Origin: Stagonosporopsis chrysanthemi
Taxonomy: Eukaryota; Ascomycota; Dothideomycetes; Pleosporales; Didymellaceae
Length of the DNA stretch: 64,000 bases
Direction: 5' to 3'
Assembly (NCBI GenBank): GCA_022560025.1
Contig: JAFISE010000045.1
Coordinates: 62,001 to 126,000 of the forward strand
Within the stretch, counting starts at the first letter, position 1; each line of letters opens with the position of its first letter. The translations under genes were made by a program, and so were the position numbers. Below, piece after piece: positions 56,125-64,000 of this stretch. The notes under the pieces were generated by a model, which saw only the letters and a program-made list of their open reading frames with translations, did no database searches and was not told where the DNA came from.

Positions 56125-57140
56125 AGCGCCATGACGTATACGGAACACTGTGCCGTGGAATATAGCATGCGAATCTTGGTGCCCAGAAGAATGTACCATG
56201 CCTCTACTTTCAACGTCCCCGGATCTTGCCTGTCTAGGAAAGTTCTCATTGGTAGTAAACGACCTGGGGAAAGGGTCCGGTGCAAGGGCAGGCGAATTGT
56301 GGGGCCGTGGGAGTGTGTGCCGAGATGTCAAGGAGGGAATCGTAAGACATGTTGTGAGTGTTATTCTACTGTTGTTGGATGAATGGTGCTTCTGGACCTT
56401 GGAAGGCTGGGTTGTCGTTGAGGTGGGCGCGCAAAGTGCTCATTGATTAGCGTGTCAAGGGGAAGTACAGGGGGCGTCGCAACCTACTGAGCTAAGTACA
56501 GACAAGGCTATCAACATGCGGCTCCGCAGTGTATGCAGGGTTTGGCAGACATTAATCAGAGCTAATCTCTTCCTGAGACTTGTCTACTTTGCATCAAGCA
56601 TGGACTTGTCTCTCACTTCCAAAGCTGGGGAAGCTCGTCCTGAATAGAGACATGCTACGAAGCGGTAATCTCAGCTACTGTACTTACCTTGCGCCTATCT
56701 GATCGACCAACTGGCCATCTCTGGCTCTGTCGACAAGCTATTGCTTGTATGGAGTCAGGCTGCTAAAGTTACTCCGGCTTCGGAGGTCAACACAAGCCAC
56801 CATGGTTGTATTGAGACAGACTAGAACAGATGTGCGTGGCAGGGTTTACTTTTGACTGTGAGATGTACTTCGTATGTGAGGTGTCGCGTCTGTATTCATG
56901 TAGAGATGACGACTCAGATCGCGCTAGTGCTGGTTGGTGGCTTGGCAGAAGGCGCGTCGCGATGGTGGCAGTCGCGTCGCGGGCACCGAGGGCAAGCGAC
57001 ATCAGCACCCAGCATCCACGCCAACTCACGTCCCGCCATGTCCTGAGTGATACCGAAGTGATCGCATTGCTATATGAATTGCGCACCTGTCGACACAATC
57101 ACACTGAAGCTGCGCGCAGTGACTGCGCCCCACCGCCGTC

Positions 57141-60100
57141 ATGGGTTACATTAAGCAGATCACCATTCAGGGCTTCAAGAGGTACGCGACAAACGGTGTG
57201 CATGTGTGTTGCGCTAACGAAACTCCAGCTACAAGGATCAGATGCAAATTGAGCCCTTCTCGCCCAATTGCAATGTCATTGTTGGCCGCAATGGTTCTGG
57301 CAAGAGTAACTTCTTCGCTGCCGTGCGCTTCGTCCTCGGCGATGACTACAACTTCCTCAATCGCCAGGAGCGCCAAGCTCTGTTGCACGAAGGATCTGGC
57401 TCCGCCGTCATGTCGGCGTATGTCGAGGTGTGCTTTGACAACACCGAAGACCGCTTCCAGACAGGCAAGCCTGAATTCTACCTGCGTCGGACCATTGGCG
57501 CAAAGAAGGATGAGTATTCGGTCAACCGCAAAAACGCTACCAAATCCGAGGTGGTTCAGATCCTCGAATCGGCCGGTTTTTCACGCTCGAACCCGTACTA
57601 CATCGTCCCACAGGGCCGTGTAACGGCGCTTACAAACATGAAGGACAAGGCCCGCCTCGAGATGCTGAAGGAGATATCTGGTTCGAACGTATACGAAACA
57701 CGCCGCTCGGACAGTCTGAAGCTGTTGAACGATACCGATAGCAAGTGCGCCAACATCGACAGCGTTGTCGAGTCGATCAACGAACGTCTGGGTGAACTCG
57801 AGGGCGAGAAGGAGGAACTGGAAGCATGGAGCAAGAACGACAGGGAGCGGAGGTCGCTGTTGTACACGCTGCACTCACGCGAGGAGACTGAACTCGAGGC
57901 CAAGATCGAGCAGATCGATTCTCTCGAGCATCACGGCCGCGAGATGCGCGAGGATAACGAGGCAACATTCAGACAGAACGAGGACGATATTGCCCGCCTT
58001 GAGTCGGAGGTGAACCAACGCAAGAGCGATCTTGACATCCTCCGACAAGACCGCGTCCAGTACGAAAGCGAACGCAAGGCTGCCACGTTAGAAAAGGCAA
58101 AGATTGAGTTGGACTTGAACGCGCTGCGGGACAGCCAATCCTCTGCTCAGCAGACCAGGAGCAGACGCGATGCACAAATCAAGGCTCTCCAGCAGCAAAT
58201 CAGGACCCGGCAGGCTGAGCTTGAGCAGCTCTTGCCGCAATTTGATGTAAAACGGGAGGAGGAAGAGGCAGTGCGAGCGCAGCTGCTTGATGCGGAGGGT
58301 CAGTACAAACGCCTTCAGGACAAGCAGGGTCGAACCGCACATTACAGCAACAAGCGCGAGCGTGATACTGCCTTGCGCGCTCAGATCGACGAGACAAACG
58401 GGGACTTGAGCCGCCGCAAGGCTGTTCTCATGCAGACAAACGAAGAGATCAGCGAGCTCCAACAAGACATTGAGCGGATAGAGGGCGAAATTGCAGAGCT
58501 GAGGCAAGCAATTGACAACGAAGGCGATGCGGCTGTAGATCTCGCGGCTCAGCTTGAGAAGGCCAAAGACGCAAAGAAGGCTATCGTCGACAAACAGACA
58601 GGCCTTTGGCGTGACCAGAACAGGCTCAGCAGTCAGCTTGGGAACGTGCAGAAAGACCTCCACATGGCCGAACAGACATTTTCACGTCTATTGGACCATG
58701 GCACCAGTCGCGGACTCGGGTCATTGCAGCGATACCGCAGAGACGGGCTACAGGGTGTTCACGGCACGATCGCCGAGTTGCTCCAAGTACCTGAGAATTA
58801 CCGCTCCGTCACGGAGAGCGCTGCAGAAGCTGCTCTGTTTCACGTTGTGGTAGAAGATGACAACGTAGCTTCTAAGATCATGGATCGCCTCACCAAGGAC
58901 AAGGGCGGCCGTCTAACATTCATACCATTGAACAGAATTAGCGCCCCGGATCTGCAGCTCAGGCCAACAGAGAACATGCAACCACTGCTTCCCAAACTGG
59001 TTTACGATGATCGTTTCGAGAACGCGTTCAGGCACGTCTTCGGCAAGATCGTTGTATGTCCGTCTCTGGACGAATGTAAGCGGGTCGCCAAACAGTACAA
59101 CGTCCGCGCATACAACCCAGATGGAGACAACGCTACCAGGAAAGGCCAGTACCGTGGTGGTTACCACGACCCGTCTAGGTCGAAGATTGCAGCTTTTGGC
59201 GTTGTTGCCGAGAAACGTGCTCAACTCGAAGATTTACAGCAGAGGAACCGTGAGATTGAAGGAGAGTTGGATGCCATCAAGCATCAGCTCACTGCGGCAC
59301 AGAGTGAGTTACTTCGGCGACAGAACGACCAGAGAAGGGGCGAGACTAGCTATGCGCCTATGCGTGAAGAAGTCCGTGTCAAGCAGAACATCCTTCAAGA
59401 TGCACGAGATACACTGGCGAAGAAGCACAGAACTGCTGCGGATCTTGAAGCAGCCATTAATTTGCTTGGAGCCCAACAGAGTGACTGGGAAGCTGAGATT
59501 GCATCCAAGTTTACAAAGGCTTTATCCAACGACGAGGAGCAGATGCTCGTTACCTTGACAAGTACGGTGAAGGACCTCAAGAAACAATATGCGCAAATCA
59601 AGCAGGAGCGTGCTACACTCGAGACACAAAAAATCGAGGCTGAACTAGAGCTGAGTCAGAGCTTGCAGCCCGCCCTGGATGATCTGCTTGCACAGCAAGG
59701 AGGCGCGGGAAGCTCTGCAGCACAGTCGACAGGTTGGCGGGACGCGCAACGGGCGCAGCACACCATCAACAAGACCATTGCCAGCCTTGACAAGCAGATT
59801 GAGGAGACCGATTCCCAGATAGACGAGACCCGAGCTCAGATCGAGCAGCTGGAAAGTACAAGAAACGGGAAAGAACAGAGTAATCGCGCGCTTGCTGCTG
59901 CCATGGAGAAGCAAGAGAAGTCGCTATCAAGGAAAGATGCAGATCGCAGCTCCTACACAGCTCAGCTCAGCAGGGTGAGGAAGGAGATACGGGAGCTGGG
60001 CACGTTGCCTGAAGATGTTGGCCGCAAGTACAGCAGATGGAATTCCGAAAAGGTTAGAGAAAGTTATTTACTCGTAGTGACTGCTGCTAACGATGTGTTT

Positions 60101-60876
60101 TTTAGATTGGCAAAGAGCTCACCAAAGCTACCCAAGCACAGAAGCAATTTGCGCACGTCAACAAGAAAGCATACGAACAATACGAGAATTTCACAAGACA
60201 ACGCAAAACGCTTACAGACCGCCGTGCCGAGCTCGACTCGTCCAGGAGATCGATCGAGAACCTCATCGGTGTGCTCGATCAGCGCAAAGATGAAGCCATT
60301 GCACGTACCTTCAAACAGGTATCTGTTGCCTTCAAGAGCGTCTTCCAGGAGCTCGTTCCCATTGGTCAAGGCCGTCTCATCATCAACCGTAGATCAGACG
60401 GCGCACAAGATGAAGATGACGACAGCGCAGATGAAGCTCCTACACAGCAAATCAGGAAGAAGAGTAGCAAGATTGAAGAATACGTCAGCGTCAGCATTGC
60501 CGTCTCATTCAACTCCAAGCATGACGAGCAGCAGAAAATCGGACAGCTATCTGGTGGACAAAAGTCTCTCTGCGCCCTGGCACTCATCTTTGCTATTCAG
60601 CAGTGCGATCCCGCGCCCTTCTATCTTTTCGACGAGATCGACGCCAACCTTGACGCTCAGTACCGCACAGCAGTTGCCAACATGCTGCAGAAGCTCAGCG
60701 GGCAGGGTGGTCCAGACGGAAAGGGCGGTGGGCAGTTCATTTGCACGACCTTCAGGCCGGAGATGGTCCTGGTCGCTGACAGATGCTATGGCGTCACGTA
60801 CACCAACAAGACAAGCAGCATCGACGTTGTGGACCGCGAAGACGCGCTGGGCTTCGTCGAGGGAATGCAGAAGTAA
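57141..60876 (+). CDS. smc3: Cohesin subunit Smc3 (SudA)
   Basis: There are three exons, 57141-57181, 57229-60052 and 60106-60876; 1211 aa. The first intron splits the codon for Ser14, joining MGYIKQITIQGFK to SYKDQMQIEPFSPN. Seen: Walker A GRNGSGKSN (residues 33-41); long coiled coils; a hinge around 500-680 with GRLTFIPLNRI and YNVRAYNPDGD; and the C-terminal ATPase head with ABC signature LSGGQKSLCALAL (about 1103) and Walker B FYLFDEIDANLD. The conserved Smc3 phrase RTFKQVSVAFKSVFQELVP lies in exon 3. Role: with Smc1 and the kleisin it forms the cohesin ring that holds sister chromatids and shapes chromosomes in the nucleus. Length and motifs are normal. Confidence 0.97.
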
Positions 60877-61847
60877 GTGTACAACAGGGAATAGGAGAGG
60901 CCTCTGAGATATCGTTCCGGTGTTCACCAAGCGCGTGCAATAGCCGGCGTTCAAACAATACCAGGCGTTCTAATTATTGACTGCACCCGTCTTACGCTAA
61001 GCTTGCTTTGCCTTGCGTGCCTTGCATCTTGTATCATCGCCACAAAGCCCCTGTCGTCACTACTGCACAATCGCAACAAAACGACTCAGCCCTATGATAT
61101 TTAGGATCTCGATTAGGGCCGCCGTTGCCAACGGCTGTATGAAATGTTTCCTATTAAAGTAATTGTGGTGCTGCAGATTGTCAGGATGCGGTGTACGGTA
61201 TTATTACACGTTGTGCTTCTACCCGAGCGGTCTGGGCCGTTCTGCCGTTGTGTGCAAGGCTGACGTGATCGTGGCGAATCTTGTGTTTTCAGCGCACGGC
61301 GTTGCAGGTCGTTTTGTTCGCGATCGACAAAACGTTGGAAGGGCGATATCATGTTACGTGGCGCTGCTGTTGAGGGCTGATCTTGTTCTGGATCAACATT
61401 TGTCCACATACACATCTCGCGAGGCAACGATCTACATATCTTGGTTACGCACTCGAGCGCCTCTCTCTCTCACTGTCGCAATTATTGCAATAACATTCCG
61501 GCAAGACCAAGTTTTTGATGGGCGTCGCAGGCCGAATGATTTCGCAACGCCTTAAGCTGAAGCATCTTGCAGTCCGAATTGGTGCAGGATCACGATACAG
61601 TTGCCAACTGTTGCTGAAAAGTTCCTATTATAGCATGTACCGCATCTTCAAGACCAAACGAGCGCTGCTTGTTTGAGCACTAATCGCACTTCAGAATGCG
61701 ATGCTCTACATTTCGAGACGCCACAGCAGCGTTCAACCCAGCGATGCTGACCAATCACCAGCATTGGCAGCTAGCGTAGTGGCTCGATCGTGATCCCGCA
61801 TTTCACCGCCAACACGTGCCCTTCTCGACGAGCCATCAATCAACACA
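60877..61847. other. Intergenic region
   Basis: About 1 kb, the smc3 3' region and promoter of the next regulator. A 130-codon frame at 61163-61555 shows nothing recognisable. Confidence 0.45.
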
Positions 61848-63209
61848 ATGCGTGTGAGGACGAGAGCATGCTCCGTATGTCGCAAGAAGCGCATTAAATG
61901 CGATGGCACCCTGCGTTCCCGATCCGGAAAGCTCTGTCCAGGACCCCTTCAGGGGCCGCTGATCGTAGACATGACAGCCATGGCGAAGAATGGCATGAAG
62001 AGACAGTGTATACCGAAGCAAGCACAGTTCGATATGGCACCTGCCATGTACATGAATTACGTCGGTCGAGACACGGTACAAAAGATAGTTACCGAGGCCT
62101 TCTATGCAAACTTCTTGAGCCGCTTCACTGTAGAGGGTGAGGGTAAAGACATCCAAAACCGACTGACATGGCTGCAATGTCTACCTGTTTTGACAACAGA
62201 CAAAGCGAATCATGCATTGATACTGGCCCTCGAAGCGACTGCGATTGCGTATGGTGCCATTATGAGCTGCCAGACAGGACCGAGCAACCGCGCAAGAGAA
62301 ATCTACGGCACAGCTCTCCACGCACATTATGACATGTTACAGAGATCAGGATCGAGATACGATTTCACAATACATGCAATTTCCACGAGCGTACTATTGA
62401 GCTTCTTCGAAGCCGTTCAGGCCACCACCGTCGATGCGTACCGTGCTCATATCTACGGAGCAGCGAGGTTGCTGGAAGTCACTGTACCAGGAGAGTGCGG
62501 TCATGGTGTGCTGTGCCAACTCTTCTACCCTGTCAGGACGCAGATGCTGTTCATTCAGGTGGCATCCGACCACAAGGATATCCCCTTTGCAGCCAAAAGG
62601 ATACTATCTGACACGTTGTTGTATGAGCAGCCACCATTGATACAAATGTTGATGTGTTGTATCTTTGGCTTGTTGGATCTACGCGCTGCAACGTCTTGCA
62701 CGATGGATGAAGAAGAGAGTGCTCGAGCCTCCTTGAAGCTCCAGATCGACCAGCTCTGGAGCAAGCACGGCCACCGAAAGACAAAGGAATCTCCAGGGCA
62801 TGATACCGTCGGCAATTCCGAGCCTTTCAGTGACGCATTCACGTCGCTGACTTTGGCATACTTCAATTCAGCCAACGTTATCCTGGCAAGTCGATATCCC
62901 GCCAGTACGGACCCGACAAGCCTGAAGCACCATGCCAAGCTCATTCTGGATGCCGCAACGCATCTCGATACAGGTCATAACCCGATCGCATTTATGCGCA
63001 TGGCAACGCCACTTCTTCTGGTCGCGTTGCATGGAGAGGGTCCTGGACATCGTGTGAGCGCGATTAGAATGTTTGAGACCTGGTCGAAAAGAAACATGAG
63101 AGGCATTAGTGCGCTTGCCTTAAATGCTGTCTATCGTCATGTGGGAAAGAGCATACACCGTGCGGGGTCACAGCAGATTTCCCGGCCTTTGACGCACGCC
63201 GTTCAGTGA
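61848..63209 (+). CDS. Zn2Cys6-type regulator with an incomplete zinc cluster
   Basis: Single exon, 453 aa. The N-terminus, RACSVCRKKRIKCDGTLRSR then SGKLCPGPLQG, keeps cysteines 1, 2, 3 and 6 of a Zn2Cys6 cluster, but the segment that normally supplies Cys 4 and Cys 5 (P-x-C-x-x-C) is missing. The following GPLIVDMTA is where such proteins usually resume. The rest fits a fungal-specific regulatory domain of the Fungal_trans_2 type: ANHALILALEATAIAYGAIM, REIYGTALHAHYDMLQ, SVLLSFFEAVQATTVDAYRA and HIYGAARLLE. An in-frame deletion of a few codons is the simplest reading; the open frame is otherwise intact. It may have lost DNA binding, or be an early pseudogene, or reflect an assembly error. 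It sits 300 bp before the galacturonidase gene in the same direction. Confidence 0.82.
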   Translation: MRVRTRACSVCRKKRIKCDGTLRSRSGKLCPGPLQGPLIVDMTAMAKNGMKRQCIPKQAQFDMAPAMYMNYVGRDTVQKIVTEAFYANFLSRFTVEGEGKDIQNRLTWLQCLPVLTTDKANHALILALEATAIAYGAIMSCQTGPSNRAREIYGTALHAHYDMLQRSGSRYDFTIHAISTSVLLSFFEAVQATTVDAYRAHIYGAARLLEVTVPGECGHGVLCQLFYPVRTQMLFIQVASDHKDIPFAAKRILSDTLLYEQPPLIQMLMCCIFGLLDLRAATSCTMDEEESARASLKLQIDQLWSKHGHRKTKESPGHDTVGNSEPFSDAFTSLTLAYFNSANVILASRYPASTDPTSLKHHAKLILDAATHLDTGHNPIAFMRMATPLLLVALHGEGPGHRVSAIRMFETWSKRNMRGISALALNAVYRHVGKSIHRAGSQQISRPLTHAVQ

Positions 63210-63509
63210 ACATCGAGCCGGAGGGCAATGACCCGACGCCCGAGAGACCCGAATAGCACACTCAACACCAACTCACGACGATCTTGGCTTCACCTGGGGA
63301 AAACTAAGACTTTACCCCTTCTTATAACTGGACATGTAACTATTCATCCACGTATCGCGGACATAACCTGGATAAACTGCCGAACCTTCCCCGCATCTTG
63401 AAGGCATATTGGCCAAGTTCAAATTTCGGGACTACATGATATACTCAAGCAGCTTATGTTCTCACCAAAACTGCGTCTCCGGCTGCGAAATACCATTACC
63501 TCTTCCAAG
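63210..63509 (+). promoter_or_regulatory. Short region between the regulator and the GH28 gene
   Basis: 300 bp containing the 3' end of the regulator gene and the galacturonidase promoter. No further feature was identified. Confidence 0.45.
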
Positions 63510-64000
63510 ATGTATTTCAGGGTGCCTATTCTTATCTTTTCAAGTTTGATTATAGGATTAGCCACTTCAGCGCCTCAGAAACACGCCCTACCACTGCGGC
63601 CGGTTTTGAGAGCGGCACCATTTGGGACGGGACGAGAGCTCCCTTTCTCGCCCCCTAGACATCCGAAACGTCGTTGCTTTGTGGAGTCAGGAAAGAACGG
63701 CACTCGCGATGACGCTCACGCGATCTACCGAGCCTTCGAGCGTTGTAACAACGGCGGCACCATCATTTTAGACGAGGTGTACCGTATTGGATCGCCTTTA
63801 GACCTCACATTTCTGGAGCACATTGACGTTGTGCTCACCGGCGAACTCCATTTCGACGACAGCGACGTCTATTATTGGGCGGAGAACAGCTTCAAATACC
63901 AGTTTCAGAACCTTAGTTCCTTCGTTAGGGTCGGCGGCAGTGATGTAAACATCTATGGAGACTTGAGTAAAGAGGGAAGTTTGATTCATGGACACGGACA
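63510..64000 (+). CDS. GH28 exo-polygalacturonase / galacturan 1,4-alpha-galacturonidase (5' part)
   Basis: An ATG at 63510 opens a frame that runs uninterrupted off the right edge (163 complete codons). It starts with a signal peptide (MYFRVPILIFSSLIIGLATS-A). Then comes the N-terminal signature of secreted fungal GH28 exo-enzymes: FGTGRELPFSPPRHPKRRC, ESGKNGTRDDAHAIYRAFER, CNNGGTIILDEVYRIGSPLD and LTFLEHIDVVLTGELHF, followed by YYWAENSFKYQFQNLSSF and VGGSDVNIYG, the first coils of the beta-helix. The catalytic Asp residues lie beyond the window. Role: releases galacturonic acid from the end of pectin chains, outside the cell. The assignment rests on remembered family consensus; an intron may follow. 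Confidence 0.87.
   Translation, partial: MYFRVPILIFSSLIIGLATSAPQKHALPLRPVLRAAPFGTGRELPFSPPRHPKRRCFVESGKNGTRDDAHAIYRAFERCNNGGTIILDEVYRIGSPLDLTFLEHIDVVLTGELHFDDSDVYYWAENSFKYQFQNLSSFVRVGGSDVNIYGDLSKEGSLIHGHG

Larger units (their letters stand above)
55337..57140. other. 1.8-kb intergenic region with two inverted repeat copies
   Basis: PL3 3' region and smc3 promoter. The 175-codon frame at 55437-55964 lacks an ATG start and recognisable features. Two copies of a 30-bp dispersed repeat lie in opposite orientation, 182 bp apart. Confidence 0.5.

Overview
This window is nuclear DNA of a filamentous ascomycete (Pezizomycotina). The genes are interrupted by short introns of about 45-145 nt with GT...AG ends and CTAAC/CTGAC-type branch points. 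The recognisable products include cohesin Smc3/SudA, NudE, cytosolic acetyl-CoA carboxylase, RNA polymerase I large subunit, Zn2Cys6 regulators, a PL3 pectate lyase and a GH28 galacturonidase. That mix fits a plant-associated fungus, most likely a Dothideomycete, but I cannot name the species from the sequence alone.

Layout. 1-11.4 kb is a compact housekeeping block: the 3' end of an unidentified gene, prohibitin-2 (-), an ERGIC-53/Emp47-like L-type lectin (+), splicing factor Prp3 (-) and RPA190 (+). 11.9-20.8 kb holds a regulator with two complete Zn2Cys6 clusters, a repeat-rich secreted surface protein and a DUF7587-like protein of unknown role. 21.1-27 kb holds an amino-acid permease flanked by decayed genes: an orphan transporter 3' exon and a broken hybrid histidine kinase. 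27-34 kb holds a divergent hemerythrin-like/catalase pair and an ATF/CREB-type bZIP gene. About 4 kb without a recognisable gene follows. 38-52 kb, all on the minus strand, holds ACC1, nudE and a carrier protein with a long amphipathic-repeat tail. 53.7-64 kb holds a PL3 pectate lyase, smc3, a regulator whose zinc cluster has lost two cysteines, and the 5' part of a GH28 galacturonidase cut by the window end.

How genes may work together. Catalase, the hemerythrin-like protein and the bZIP factor may form an oxidative-stress group, because the shared catalase/hemerythrin promoter holds three TGACGT half-sites. The PL3 enzyme, the regulator and the GH28 enzyme could form a loose pectin-use neighbourhood around smc3. 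Both groupings are inferences. Exon boundaries were set by hand from splice signals, reading-frame continuity and remembered family consensus; no alignment or transcript was available. I saw no rRNA, confident tRNA, CRISPR array or intact transposon.
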